From: Pithys albifrons albifrons
Taxonomy: Eukaryota; Chordata; Aves; Passeriformes; Thamnophilidae
Direction: 5' to 3'
DNA: 64,000 nucleotides
Assembly (NCBI RefSeq): GCF_047495875.1
Contig: NC_092475.1
Coordinates: 9,514,501 to 9,578,500, forward strand
Shown here: in pieces, positions 23,702 through 38,700 of the stretch
Position numbering within the stretch: the stretch's first letter is position 1
How the letters are laid out: each line of letters opens with the position of its first letter
Notes under the pieces: model-generated
Database searches by the model: none
What the model was told of the DNA's origin: nothing
What the model saw: the letters and a program-made list of their open reading frames with translations, nothing else
Made by a program: the position numbers and the translations under genes

Positions 23702-26700
23702 AGAGAAATAGCAGGAACCACGTGAATGAGATCATCTGCTCCAAAATTACTCACAGTGAATTAATCACCCAGAACGGCAGCAACCGCAGTGGGAGTGAGC
23801 CAGGGTCACTGGGAAGGAGCTGGTAGCTCAGGGAAGGAGAAGCAGTCCCATGGCAGGGATGGTGCTTCCTGGGCAAAGGTGCTGGAGGAAAGGGCCCTCT
23901 CTTTTCCTTGTCTGCTGCTGACCTGGTGTTTGTGCAAGGCATGTGCTGTGTCTGGTGTGTGCAGAGCTGAGAGGGCACAACCAGTTTTCCCTGCCAGGAG
24001 GGCACAGGGAGCAGGGAGAGTCAGGAGGTGTGCAAGGTGGTCTGGCACTGTATTCCTGCAGAGGGATTGCAGGGCCAGGGAAACAGCACTGGGTACATGG
24101 GAGCTAGAACAGATCCTGCTGTGTCCTGATGGAGAGCCTGGCTGCAGACTCAATGGGATGATTTCCCGTTGGGGAGCCTCCTCTGCCAGGTCCCTCCGCA
24201 CAGAGCCAGTGCTCCATACCATGGGGATTAGGTTATGGCTGATAGAGGAGTGCAGCCACCAGAAAGCATCAAATTACTTCTCTCTGTCACCATAAATTAG
24301 ATGCTCATTCTGCCAAGAGAATCAGGCTTCTTTCTCCCCAACAAGGAGCCAGCTCTGAACTAGCTAAATATTTTCCTGCCTTTTGCCTTCCTGCTGCCCA
24401 GCAGAGTGGTGGGCATGGGCAGGGATGATGGTGCTGCCCTGGAAGAACACTTCAGGCCAGCCCAGGTGGCCCACAGGTAGCAGCCAGCACTTGTGAGGCT
24501 GTTGGACAGAAGAAGGCCTTTGCCTGTACCACTCTGCAGTGGCAGGTGACCAGAGCTACAGTGACAAGGACAATTCCAGTGTGTCACTACACTACTCCTA
24601 ACGTTTAACAAATCTGCCCATGATGCTCTCAGAAGTGTAGGTCCCTAGTACCCACCTCAGGTACCTCAGGTACCTCAGCTGCTGCCTCAGCTTTCCCTCA
24701 TCTTCTGCAAACAGAAAGTGCAAAGGTGAAAAGGTCTTTGGCACCAGGCACTAGCTGGAATTGCCAAAACTGAGTCAATTTAGGAAACCATGTGAATCCC
24801 AGCGGGAATAAAGCAATTGCATTGGGCTGGAAAGGGCAAAGCAACAAATGGAGCTGGGGAGAATGAGCCATTATCGAGCAGCGGGTGAGCCGGCAGCACC
24901 ACAGCAAGAGGTGACAGGGAACAGACCTTTCTCCTGCTGCCCTGTCAGCTGTGACAGTGCCTGATCCCAGTGGGGTCTCGGCAGCCTGCACAGAAGCTGT
25001 GCCTACAGGGAGGTGGCACAGATCCGGCCCAGAGACACAGCAGAGAAGTGTTTCTGGTGCCATGCAAATACCTCAGTCTGTGCTTAGGATTTTGCTCCTT
25101 CCTCCTCCCAGCTCCTGGCCTCTGTGATTCATTTAATGACATGTGATCTATGTCCATGTTCACCTGGCATGGATCTGCATTCCTGGTAGATTAAATGATG
25201 TTCACATGCTCAGGTCTGGCAATATGGATGAGTTATTACCCACAGAGCATCTCAAAGCACTTTTTATCTGTCACCCCACTTATGCAGGTTCAAAGACATG
25301 AGCAGGTTTGTTCAACATCACCCAGTGAGATGAGCACTTGCCGCTGGGCAATGGCATTGGGGGCAAGCTGCAGGGAGCTCCTGGATGGGGATATAGAGAC
25401 CAGCACTGTCTTCATCAAGTCTGGGACAGGTTTTTTTTGCTTCCCAAAGTATTTTTGCAGGCAGTATTGTTTTAATAACACGACACTACTCATCACACAG
25501 CCAAAGAGGAGGGCCACGCTGCTCCTGGGGACAGCCAGCTCCATTTGTCTCTGAGCTCAGCTCATGGTCCCACCACAAAGCCACCTCATGTGTCCAGCTG
25601 GGGCTATGGACATCGAGGCACTGCCAGAGCCTTGTACAGTGCAATAGTGCTCGCCCAGCATCCCAGTGGAGGAGCTGGGCTGTGGTCCCATGAGCTTCAA
25701 GATAACCAGGATGTTGCTTCCTCAAGTGAATGTTTCTCAGGTTGTTTTAATGCTGGGGTCACTTCAAACCAGGGATGCTCAGACATGCACTTCCCAGCAT
25801 GAGTGTGCATGTAGAACAGGAGGGCTCCCAGTTAGGGATGCGTGTATGTGCTCAGGGCTTCTTTGGGGTTTTAAGAATCCTAGGGAAATTAGATTTTTTT
25901 TTTTTTTGGTCCTTTCAGTGCTTTCTGGAAAATCACATGCCTTAATGAAATGTCAGTGAGTGAGCTCTAAGTCATCAGCAGCCCAGATAAGGTCCAAATC
26001 CATTTTGCTCATGTTTTGCCAGTTTCAAAGAATCCAAACTATATTTTAGGGATTTATGCCCATCATAAAACGAAGCTCCTGTCCCAAAACAGCCGTAAGA
26101 AGGTACGGCTGAAAATATAAAGGTTTAATAAAAACTTGTGGAGTAATTTGACTCTTAATCCCAAACACAATCTCTCCTCTCAAATAACTGCAGTCTCTGC
26201 AAGATTAAATTCTCCCTACGTATTGTTTTTAAGTCTGATACCTTCTATCAAGCTTAGCTGGGTTTTAAGTTCTTAAATCGTGGCTCTGTAATTGCACATC
26301 TTATTCAGTTTGTCATGCAAAGAGTTCCCAAGGAAGCTTTTATAAAGATTTTTTCATATCTGGCAGTAGGGTGTGACATGTGTCTGTATTTTGAAGCTGT
26401 GCAGTGCAGGGAATGCAAGAGGTCGATATTTTTGAAAAGCAAGAGAAGGCTGTGGCTCACATTCTCGTTTTACCATGGAGTAGCAGGTCCCAGAAAAATC
26501 AGGACAACTGCAAACTGTTGTTGAGCTGAGTGCTTCATAAATGATGGAGAATGTGTCCCTCAGGCAGAAAGGGCTTGGGGAAAGGCAGAACTAGTCTCCC
26601 CCTTTGCCCTGAGCTTCCTTTTCTTCCAGTAATTAGCAAAATCCCAATTCACAATGGGTAACTGAATAGAAGTTTTAAGTAAGGGCTACAAGAAGAAACA

Positions 26701-29700
26701 GGCAGTGATGAAAAGAGGCCTGAAACTCAGGAGACATGGTGGAGCACCAGACCCTTCCAGATGACCTCCAGCAAGTCCTTTGATCCTTATATCCTGGAAA
26801 CACTGATGAGGAGCCATCTCTCTCTCCTGTTCTCCTCAGCCTGGACTGCAGCCCTCAGGGTGACGCATGCACTCCAGATGATGGTCCACATCCAGCTGGA
26901 GCTGCGGAGAAAGGGACACAGGGCTTGCGGGGTGTGATGTCCATACAGCCTTTCTTTTTTGGGGTTCCTCAGGCCAGGAATGTGCAGTGCTCCCTTCCCA
27001 GGGCTTAGAAAATATCTCTCAGCTTTATTGCAGTTTCCCTGGACAAAAGCAGGATCCTGCAAAGGACCTGTGTTGGCTCTGGCCATACAAAGGTCTCCAA
27101 AATACCTGCTTCACCTGCTTGCCTGGGGCTCACTGGAGCAATGCCCTAAAAACTGTGCCACTGCAACAGGCAGGTCCTGGCTGCATCTCACTCACTCAGC
27201 AAAATGTCACAGCCTGGTTATATTTAAGTCCTCAGCTTGAATATCATTGTCGTAACCTCCCCTGCGATTTGCCTGGGCAGTGTCATAATTTATAGTGCCC
27301 TTGCTCAGAGAACAAGTGGAACATGTGATGGCTCAGCGAGCTATAAATCACGACAGAGTTTCCATCTGGTCCAGCATCTATTTATACCTCACCAGCCCCA
27401 ATTAACTTTGAAACTTGGGGCTGGTGATTAAGGAGAAAAATGGTTCTTGAAAAGTGTGATGGGATATGCAGCGATGTGGATGGGAAGGAGGAGATGATGG
27501 TGGCTGTTCACTTCTTTTCTGAGGGAACTGCATAGCCCAGTGCTCCAGAGGACACTGAAATGCAGCTCACAAGACCAACTTGGCCTTTGAATCAGTTCAA
27601 CAGCAGCTGTGAGATCCTCTGGGAGATAGAGAATTTCAGGGCTGATAGTAAGTCCTGGATCCTAACACATATTCCCTACAGCCAGACAGTTGCCTTCCTG
27701 CCCCAGGCACTGCCGACCATGGCTCTGGTCCTGCATCTCAGGCAAAGTCAGCGCTCCACTGGGCCAAGGGAGTGGTAGATCAGGTCCAGCAGCACTAAGC
27801 AAAATGAGCTCTTTGGGAAAGCATCTACAGGTGGTGGGACCAGGCTCTGCAGGATGAGGGTCTCTCCTGTGAAGGAGACTGGACCACCAGGCTGATTGCA
27901 CTTCACCATCTGTACCTGGTCATCCCCAGTATGGAACTGAAGGACAGCATGCGCCAACCAAGGGAACCCAGGAGAGTCTTGAGAAAATGGCACATCAACA
28001 TTCTGTGTGCATCCAGATTCCTTCAATAGGGGCACAAAACCAAGCCAAGAGAGCTTGGCCCAATCTGAGACAGCTCCTCAGCAAAGACACTGGCACTGCC
28101 TCCTTCAGAATGCATGGAGGGTTTCATCCTGGTAGAGAGTCCAGCAGAACCACTTCCCTGATGCATGTCAGCCCAGCATTAAGCCCACAGCTGCTGCCTA
28201 CTGAATTAGAGAGCACAGCCTGACCCGGTGCTTGACAGCCCTGAAGCGCCTGTAGAAGTCTGAATTCAGCAGGTTTCATCCAACTCTGAGGAAGGTCACA
28301 GAGGTGAGGCTGAAACCACTGTGGGTTCATCTCTTAAAACACCACAGCACCATGATGGGGACTCCTACCTTCAGCTGAAGGCTACAGCTCCCTGCTCTGT
28401 CCCTGAATTGTTTTGTGATGCACTGCTCCAACCTGCCTACATCTTACCCAAAAGGTTCTGGGACTGCTTTGGGCTCAAATCTTTATGTGCCATTCCAGCA
28501 GCTTTCAGATGTGGATGCAAAAACTTAGCTTGGACCTGGCACAGGGTACAACATGGCCCAGTGCACTGAGTCCAGTGGAGCTGCTGTGGGCTCTGCACTA
28601 GCTGGGACACAGCAGTGAGGGGTGGTACAAGGGGTAAGTGGGCCAGAACATCCCCTGGGCAGATACCCAGCTCCACGGGGCAATGCAGTGGCTGGGAAGG
28701 GTACAGCAGGCACACTGGGCACTACATCTCTTTCTCCATCCATGCCGGATCAAAGCCCCAGCAATGAGCACAGTGCAGAGATGCTGTGCTATTGCCTTCC
28801 TAAAAAGAATCAAAATCTGTGCCTGGTTCTCCAGTATCCACCTCCCCCATCCCTTACTCCCTCATGTTTTCCATCTCTTTTGCTCTTGCAGCACTATCAC
28901 TGCTGGAGTCCTGGCCAGCTCCCAGCTCAGGTAATTACACGCTGTCCTCCAGTATTTGAACAGGATGTTTGTTCTCCTTGATTTCCTGCCCTACTCGCCT
29001 GTGCAGTGCTGCAGGCAGCCTGTCACCCTGAGCGAGCCTATTTCCCTGGCAAAGGCAGTCATCCCAGGGTGTCCAGCTCCAGCACTAAGTGGGCATTTTG
29101 TAAACATGGGATTATGTATGTGCTCTCCCCAGGGAGCCCAGATGGGCTGTAGGATCTCCTGGGATGGACACAGTGCCCTGTACAGGTGTGGAGCTCTAGC
29201 ACTATCCCCATCCCCACCTCAGTAGGACAAAATTTAGCCTGGAACATTAGCTAAGAAAGCTCCCAGTCACCCAGGTCCCCTGCAAAAGGCTGTTTGTGGC
29301 TCATACCATGTCACCTCTTGTTGTTTGCTATAAACCTTCCTTTCTGTTGGCATTAACCATTTATAGACATGATCTCAAGCACGTACAGCCCACACCTGGC
29401 AGGAGGGTAAGAGAAACAGGATTAATGTATATCTGTCCTACTTTAAAACCCACCAGGAGATCATGAACAGAGCAGTAGCATGGAGCCTTTGCCAGCAATC
29501 CAGAAGCTCTGTTGAGGCAGGGTTGGGGATTCTCCACCTGTCTCTGAGCTTATTCCCACCATGCTCCCTGATGCAGGTGGATCACCATGTTGCAGATTTC
29601 TCCATGGCAATAGGAACAAGCTCTAGGGAGGAAAAAGTTCTACTTTCTAGCAAATCAGATCTATTCCTGTGTTTTACTGGACTTTCTGCAAAGGAACCTT

Positions 29701-32700
29701 GAAGAAAGTTGGCAACAGTTTACTTTTTTCTTTAGAGTTTCTAGAGCAGGGATGTCTCGTTAGCTAAAAGCTACAGGGAGAAAGAAGAAAATTCTTAGAG
29801 GGAAAAGTAGAGCACAGTTCTGTTCCATAAGGGTGGAAGAAAAATGCCCTGAACGGTGGAGCTCAACCCTGCTCTCCAAGAAACACCTTTTTGCAGTACA
29901 ACCTGACCGCTGCACAGCCTGCTAAGCTCTTGGTCAGAAAGGAATCGATTTTACTAGCCAGGCTGGACTTGACATTCCAATCTCATGATACAAAGAATCT
30001 TAGGGCCCAATCCCCTCTGCTTTGTGGTGTGCACACAGAGCAGTGCAGCAGGTTATCAGCCCCATACAGCTACACTGGAGTCCCAGTTTACAAAGGGGCA
30101 GACAAGGGGCAGTCCTATAGCTGCCAGCTCCTTCAGTCCAGCTTCTGCTGACTGTGGCACAGCTCTGGGCTTCGCTGGAGTTGTCACAGTGCTGTCAGGC
30201 TGCAGCTGATTACTGTGAAACACCAGAGAATAGGAGCTGCATTAGAAAGCCACGTTTTCCTTTCTGAGAAGGAACTCATTAGTAAGCACTTCAGAAGATG
30301 GGCATTCTTTTTTAAGCAAAGTTTATGGATTTGAGCTGGGTGGCAGACAGATGCCAAGCAGCCTGGGGATTGAGAAAGATGCCTGGCACAGGTTTGCTCT
30401 GTGTGCAGTAGTGATAACCCAGAGCAGCTTCTCTCCACCACCAGTCTCAGCTTTCCAAGTGACAGAAGTGCTCCAAGAGGATGATTAGGCTGGGCCTGCT
30501 ATTTTCTCACTCAGTTCCCTCAAGGCTTCCTCGTTCTGGTGCTTACAGACTCCACTGGCTCATGGCTTTCCTGTGCTCAGGACTACTTGGAGACATTATT
30601 ACCCCATGAGTTGAGTCCTGGGGCAGGCAGAGCAGATGGCTGTCTCCAACAGCAGGAAAATTGGGAAAGGAAGAGGGTGGGAAAGATTAAAATCTTTGGC
30701 ACCCTTCATGTTCATCAATAATTGTTTCCTCTTAAAATGGCAAATTTCTCTAGTTCCAGGGAAGCTGTACCAGGAAAGAAGGCAATGGACTACACGTGGG
30801 AGAGAGGCCCTATAGAAAGCAAACACCAATTCCATATTTTCTTGTGCACCTGTGGGAGGGACCGATGTGCATTCTCTGGCCATGCTGTGGATGGAAGGCA
30901 TCTCAGTCCTGCAGCCTCTCATGGGGAAACCAGGAGTGTCTGAGTTGCAGAAGAGCAACAAGGTCAGCAGAGGAATTGGCATTTTGATAGACCTTCCGCT
31001 GTCAGAAGAATCCAGCTCCAAACCTTCTAGAGCAAACCAAGATGTGAGGGATCACACACATATGTGCTCCACCACACCAACACAGCACAGAGTTAATCGT
31101 ATCACAGTGAGCTCCTTCCTCTTTCTCTTTATGGAGGTTTCTTCAGACTTTTGACAGTGAGGAAGCTACTGAAGATGCAGCCGTTTTGCCCCATGGAGAT
31201 GGTGGTTGTGTGAATGTTGGGTGCTGGGCAGGGTGAGCATCCCTAGGCTTCAGCCCTGGGACACATTGGGGCCAGGTGCTCTCAGGATGCTGTGCAGCAC
31301 ACCCACCTCATTTCACAGCCCGCACCCAGTACCCCTGCGTGGGCTGGCATTTTCTACCAGCCTCCCTCTCCTTCTTCTGGAGGTAATTTGAAGCCTTGCT
31401 TTGCAGAGCAGCTCCGCGCTCAGGCTGTGCTTGGGGACGGCTGGTGGCAGATGGTGTGCGTGTGGTGGCAAGGCAGTGCCACGTCACAAGCTCTCTGAGA
31501 CATTTGGCCAGGCTTCCTGACAGCCGCGTCCCACCACCCAGGAGTTCAGCTTCCTGGCAAAGCCAGCTCTCCACTTCTGAGAGCGCTCCTCTCCCTGTCT
31601 CCAGGCACAGCCAACACCAAACACTTTTATCTTTGCTTCCTCCCAGGAGAGAGGCTCGTTGACCAGCAGGGCAGCCTCATGCCCAGGACCAGAGAGATCT
31701 GACCCACAGTTGAACTGGGAGCTCTGTCCCTACCAGTCTGGACCACCCCCATCTGCTGCATCACACCCTAAACTTCACTCTGTGTTCCCTCTGGTGAGAA
31801 ATATCTTATTTTCATGTTTTTGGATAAAACCCAGAACAAGCAAACCATAACTAATGGTAGATATGACAAATAATGATGATCATGGGAATAGTGGCATCAC
31901 TGCTGCTTCAGTGTTTCTTCTGATTTCTTCCATTATTTAGACATATGTGCAGAGAAGACCACAGAGATTTGGCCATAGAAAGAAAAGTGGGCAGATAAAG
32001 AGATATCGAAGGGATGTATTATGGAGGATAGTAACAGCAGTCCTCTGACAACTAGAAGAGTGTAACAACCTGGGCACTCTGAGCTCACCTGCTTAGGAGC
32101 CCACACAGTGCTTTCTCCTGTTGCCTTCTGGTCACAAGTTCTCTGCAGCTACAGTGTGAACTTGTCATCACTGGGTTTTTGGGGTACAGTTCCCAGGACA
32201 TTTTCCTGATCTATTACAATTATTGCCCGGGTTATTGTCATTAACCACAGGCCCATACATGCCCACAGGAGGTCACTGGGCACTGCGAGAGGGCACAGAT
32301 CCCTCTAGGCTTAGATCATGCACAGATAGAGGCTGCCTTTCTGCCTACCATGGGGCTTCCCCAAGACCAAGATGCAAACTGACAGCTTTTTCAGATGACT
32401 GTCGCTTGATAATGCTGTAACAAGTCTTGATTTTGGCCCCTACAGTCACACAGAAGCTTCAGAGGAGTCAAGACTGCAGCCTGTCCTGCTCCCCTCCCTG
32501 CCTGCTTTTACATGGCATTAAGCATCAGCTAAAGCCCATGCCTGGCAGTCCTGACTACTGACAGACCTGTCACCAGCACTGCTGCATCGTGGGAAAAGGC
32601 TTTATCCCTCTGCCTGCAGCTTTGCCTGCAGAAATGAACTCTCTGAGCACTCCCATTAGACTAAAGGAGAGAATCATCTGAGAGCTGGGCCCGTTCGCAG

Positions 32701-35700
32701 TACAGGCTCAGAACAGTCACAGTAGATGGCAGGATTTGAGTGAGACCAGAATATGGTGCCCTGACAGGGGTGTAGATTTGACTCTATTCTTAATCAAAGG
32801 TCATTAAATTAAGATTTCATGAGACCCCACACTGTTATAAATGTTGCTGAGCTCATTTCCCCCACCGGGCAGTGATTTATCTCACAGCCTTGATAAAATG
32901 ACTAAGCTAAAAATGTCACTGAGTTGTAAGTAAAGTAGAAGGAGCAGGAGAAGGACACGATGGATTTTCCTACCAAGGGAAGCATTAATAAATGGTTTCT
33001 TTCTGATGTTCTCATTAGTTCTCTCTCATTCATCCTCAGGACCTGCCAAGCACAAATGACACCACCGTTCTGCACCAGAATGGAGTGCAGATGCCCCCAT
33101 GCAACCTTCCTGCCTCCAAAACCCCAGTTCTATCTCACCCTTCTTAGTAGCTGATGTATTCAATGGGAAGGAAGGAAGAGATCACAGTACTTCAAGAATC
33201 TTATACTGTCACATCCAGCCTTGTTTCCTAAATTTTTTTAAACCTTCTGGCAGGAATGGTTTGGAGGAGGCAAGTGGCAACACCACAATTCTCCAACACA
33301 ACCCCTTCTCCCTCCTCATCCAACAGTGCAGCAGGTCACTTACACAAAAATGATGTTCTGGATTCATTTCCCTTCCTTTCTCTCTGTGAGGAGGTCACAG
33401 CCTCCTCTACTTTCTTTGAATCTAATCAAGAATATCTTTTTTTTCCTTGAATCCCTACTCCCAGAAATGAATGCCAAAAAATTAGTGCCGTTGCTTAGTT
33501 GTGACTGATCATGAATCATATTAAATCGCTTCTGTTCCTTTATTGGACATGCTGCCTGGTTCCTGGTATGTGCTATTAAATTACTGCCCTGACAGTGAAG
33601 AAACAGCAACTGAGTGGCAAATTGAGTGCAGAAGGAAAGAGACAGGTTTGAGAATATCACAGGACCACAATGTCCTCATTTTCCCTGATAATCAGGAAAA
33701 AGTCAACATTCATGTGTAAGAGAGTACTTAGAGCAGGAAGCAGAGCAGTGGAATTTGAGGCTTTTCCTCCAGGGTTTCTGAGCCCTCCAAAATCCCAACA
33801 CCACATGCTAGGAGTACGTTCAGAGTAGTCCCAGGGTAGATCCCAAAAACAAAAAGGAAGGACCTTGCTGTGCTAGCTCAGTACTGACACATTGTTCATG
33901 TCAGGCAAAACCATTCTGCTTGGGCTGGATCAGATGGATTGAGCAGCAGCATCATCCTTGTGCAGGGAAAAACAGGGAAGAAAAATATGGGAGCCCTAAC
34001 ACAGTACTCCAGTGCTGCAGAAAGCTTCACACAAGCAGAGATATGTTCAATCATCATAAAGGTTGTTCAAAGGAGAAGAGATAGCCAAGAATGGGAGATA
34101 AAAGGAGGTTAAATGTGGGCTGGGGGAGGTCTTGTGGACATCAGAATGTTGGAAAGGTGTCTGTTTCTAAAACACTTTTGTGTGAAGGAGCACAGGCCAT
34201 GCTTGAGCCATTTTCTTTCTTTATTCTTAGTGAGCTGTTCACAACTTTCCTGTGTTGAATGCAGAATCACAACACTGCTGAATATTATGGCAAAGCAATT
34301 AAATGAATGGAGAAATGGTGGGAACAGGATAGTATAAATGCGTATAGAAATTTGCATCATTGCAGCTTGCTGAGAAAAGACACCAAACCACAAATGAGGA
34401 ACAGGAAAAGAAAAGCAACTCGACATAGCACCTTCATCTGCACGTGCAGATCCCATGGTTACACACCAGCTTGGCAAAAGAAGAAATGCTTGGCAAAAGA
34501 AGAAATACTTGTCTTCTGCTCCTCCATGTTGTTATTCTGAGGAGATTATTAACACTGAAGTGTTGGCCTCCCCATCTCACTTTGCTTTCCTGAGTGGTGT
34601 TGCTGTACCCTGGCTCAAGGCAGCAATAAAAGAAGCAAGACCAACTTTGGGATGTAGAAGCACCTCCTCAGATCCACCTGTCCAGATTCCTTATTTCCTC
34701 AAACCATCGCAGCTACAATACAAGGTCAAAGAAGAGCATACATATACCCATTCCAGCCAAATCTGTTAGTCTGGTGAAGGATCTTCTCTCTCCTGAGCCA
34801 CCAAGTTTGCCTTCTCTCTGTCTGCAACTGATGGCCGCAGTTTGAGCGCAGCTCGGGGACACCTAGTGGCTGGTTCCACTTGTAGTTCAGGGCTTACGGC
34901 AGGTTTGTGGTGCTTCCTCCAAGAAATCTGACAGAAAACTGATTTAAAACAAAAGGACACACTCTGTTTCTATTCCTGGGGCTAAAATTACTTCATTCCT
35001 TGACACATTTACATTTGCACAGTGTCTAGGTATACATTTGTGATGTTTATGTTATTCCTTTGCAGCTCCATCTCACCCAGCTTGGGGAGCCATCTTCTGC
35101 TATTTTCATTTCATCATTTCTTTACCACTGTTGCTTCTTTATTAAGGGCTTTCTATGTTCTAAGGCAGCTGGCATTAGCACAGATAATTGGATAATGTTT
35201 TGGCAATCCAAGAGTGAATATGTTAACATGTTCCCATTTACTGCCCTGGCCTTTGGCTGATCTGTGAGTATTTGATAAATGAATCAGGCTTGAAATAAAG
35301 ATGATTTGCAGAACCAGGCAGATCTTTAATATGTATAAGGAACTCTCAGCTAGGATTTTCAAGAAAGCCTCAGGCTGTTATGGGCCCCAATCCTTATGCC
35401 TGCAGGATTCACCTCATGCAAGACCCTAAAGGAGTCAAAGAAGAAGCAACACTCCCAGTGTGTTTTTCTGAACCTGCATAGTCTCAAACAAGATGTAGTG
35501 TCCTGGTCAGAGGTCTGGTGACAGTTGATGACTTTCTGGGAATTTCAGCAAAAAATTATCTATGTCTTTTATTCAACCTTCTATTCAGCCTATTCCTGTC
35601 CATCCCCGATGGCATCTATTAAACCTGGGCAGAGGAAAGACTCTATCTCAGCTCAGGGATTGCCAGGCTATCAGGAGAAAGGATTCAGTGCTGAAAGGAG

Positions 35701-38700
35701 CTTTGTAACTGTGGCAATCTTTTCTGACTTATGTTTGTGTCTGCGCTGCTCTGAAAAAAGGTGACCTGAGGCACAGCCAAAAGTCCAGCAAATGGCCCAC
35801 ACCAAAGCCTTTGGGCAGCCAGCTGGGAATCTCCTGCAGTGAATCCAGGCCTGTGACATTGAACTAACTGCGTTATGAACTCCTTTGTGTCCTGTACTCT
35901 CCGGAGTGCACCCTCTGATGGGTTATATTTCATTTCATCTATACAAATGCTAAGAAGAGGATCAGTTTCCCCTGATTCTTCTCTAGGAATCCTGCTGAAG
36001 AAACTCAGGTGGCCCATGATCAGCCCACTGACTGTCTTCTTGCTCTCTCCTTGGAACATGGGACTAACCCACACTGCTGGGAGAGCAGGGCTCATGATGT
36101 CAAGGGGTTCATTAAAAGGTGGGTGTCAAAAGTTACTCATTTGGAGAGCTTGTCCTGGAGTCAAGGGGCAGTTTAAATGGTTTCTTAAGAAACACAAGTG
36201 AATCTGCAAAAAGTTGACTTGCATGGGAGACCAACTTTGGGCCATCTCAACTGCCCACCATTGCTCACATTGAGAGGGCAGCAGGAAGGAGCTTTTTGGT
36301 TACAGTGTTGTTGCCTGGGATAAAAATATGGTCTGTGCTTGGAAATCATATTGTGGTTTCTAAATGCTTGTCACTGAATAACCCTCAAAGCTAAAGTGAG
36401 TCTTGGTTTTGTATTCTCTTTTTTGTTTTGCCAGATCAGACTGTCTTATGGTTCAGCAGGGAAATGACATTTTGTTTTGTAAATACCCACAGACAGAACT
36501 CCAGGTTTCCCTATAAAGCTTTAAGATTTGTGAAAAAGTAGATCAAACCTACTAACATATTGAATCTGGTTACTGAAATTTCAGGAAGAGCAGCATGATG
36601 AAATGTCCTTACTTTGCCCTTGGGAGAAATGGTACCTTCATTATAATGAAACAGCTTTTTCATATGGAAATGGCAGGTGGCAGGAGTAAAAACAGACTTT
36701 CATTTTCAGAGAAACAGACGGAACAATTCCACTGAAAGTGTAATAGCAGAGCTAGGTTGGAATTGTTGGCAGTTTTATTCTGCAAAAATATTCTACTTTT
36801 GCTACGATGGAAGAAAGTGTCACCCCTTACCTTCTGTGTTTATCTTTCCCTCAGTACAGCTCAGATACAAATATCTGCAGTAAGGACCAGAGTTTAAATA
36901 TAAAGTAGGAAGAAACCTAGTTCAGTTTGTTTGGAAAAAGTCTATCCCAGAGCTGCACACAAACTTCAGGTAGAAAAAGCAATTAAGAGCACTGGATGTA
37001 CAAAATAATCCTTAGAGCCAGTGTCAGACAAAACTGAACTTATAGCTCTCAGAGCTGTGATTTATTAATCCTTTTATCAGGCCTATGCCATTCTCTGAGT
37101 TATTTTCCAACTCTGAATGCTGGTAAGCATTTCCTCAGAAGCTGTGGACTGTCAAACTACTAATGGTCTAGTGGTAGGTGCTTATTAAGAACAGACACCT
37201 TGAACCATAAACCAGAATAAGAACAGATATCCAGCTGGAGTTGTGCTACTTCTGGGCTCTCACCCTGACTCATCTGAGAAAACTCAAGTTTTTGAGAGTC
37301 AATTACATGAGGAGATGGAGGAACAGTCATGTCCTCCTCTTCAATTGATTCATTGTACACAGGAATTTGAGATTTGGGGCAGAAGTCATTGTCCTACTTT
37401 GGAGCAGATAAAACTTCACCCTATGCTGTAAATTATTTTTTAAATGTCAGGGTTTTCACAGGATGAAGGTTAAACATTTCATGCGTTTATACTAATTATA
37501 AAGAAACTCTTCAGAGCTCCAGGCAGCTTGTACAATTCTTTAAGCTTCAGATTTTAGCCCTTTGGATAGTTCCTGTTTAAAAGGAGAAAAGGAAACACCA
37601 AAAGCCCAGGCTGGACTTTGAAGTGTGGCCTGAAACAGATACATATTGCTGTGAGAGAAGCTGCCTTTCCCTGGGGACATCCAGAGAAAACGTCATGCCA
37701 CGCTCCCTATGTGTTATACCAAAGAAGGAGCTCCACCACTCCATGTATTAGGGAGAGATTACTCCCATATTTGCCAAAAGGGGCCTAGACTTGTCTAAAT
37801 TGATCTCACCAAACCCCAAAGGGATCCCTCCTTCTGCCAAATGGAGGTTTCACCTCTGGGTGTGTCCCCTCCATGAAGAATTCCAGCTGACCTGTACCCA
37901 CCACGGGGTGACACATTATCAATATTTTAGCAGACCTAACTGTGATTACCTACAGGGAGGATTATTTCTTCCACAGCTACTTTTCTAGCAGAAATCCTGC
38001 TTCAAAGGCACCTGGAAGATAGCTAGTTGTGAAAAAGCTGGAGCTCTGCAGGGCCCAGGCAGCCAAGCCTTGGAACTGACACTGGTTTGGAAGCTCTGCA
38101 GAGCAGACTGGTATTAAATATCAAGAGAGGAAAGAATGAGAAAGCAGGAAATGGAATAGTATTGGTATTTCCTAAAGATCAGAGTTTCCTATAAAATGAA
38201 TGTTTGCTATGCAATTTCAAAATTTGCCATTTCAAGACATTTGCCTTTCTTTAGGGCTTGTCAGAAACAGCTAATAAATAAAGTTCAGGGTTTGGGAAGC
38301 CACCTCGTCAAACCTCTCTTCACATGCAGCTTTGAAACCGGATTTCCTAAAGTCACTGAGTTGGCAGTTTTGAAGGATTTGCTATGTGTTCCTTGGCTTG
38401 AATTTTTCTTAGGCATTACCTGGCATCAGATGTACACAACAACTCTACACGTCTCAGCAGCTACAAAATTTACAGCAATATATTCTGTCCCATTTTTGCT
38501 TGGGTTTTTTACTGTCACTTTTTATGAGCAGAACATAAATTACCTGAGTTTAATTCATGACCTACAGTTCAGTGCATTTCCACAGAAATAGCATTCTCTG
38601 TTTGGGACACTACTGCCAAAATTGCATTCCTGGAGATGAATTCCTATCCTATCCAAGACATTTGTTCCAACCATATTTCCCATCATACTATTTTATACTA

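Noticed and set aside
23414..23826. Overlapping frames of 70-100 codons with SPF- or KGE-rich repeats
   Set aside because: Translations of the polypyrimidine tandem repeat; low complexity in every frame.
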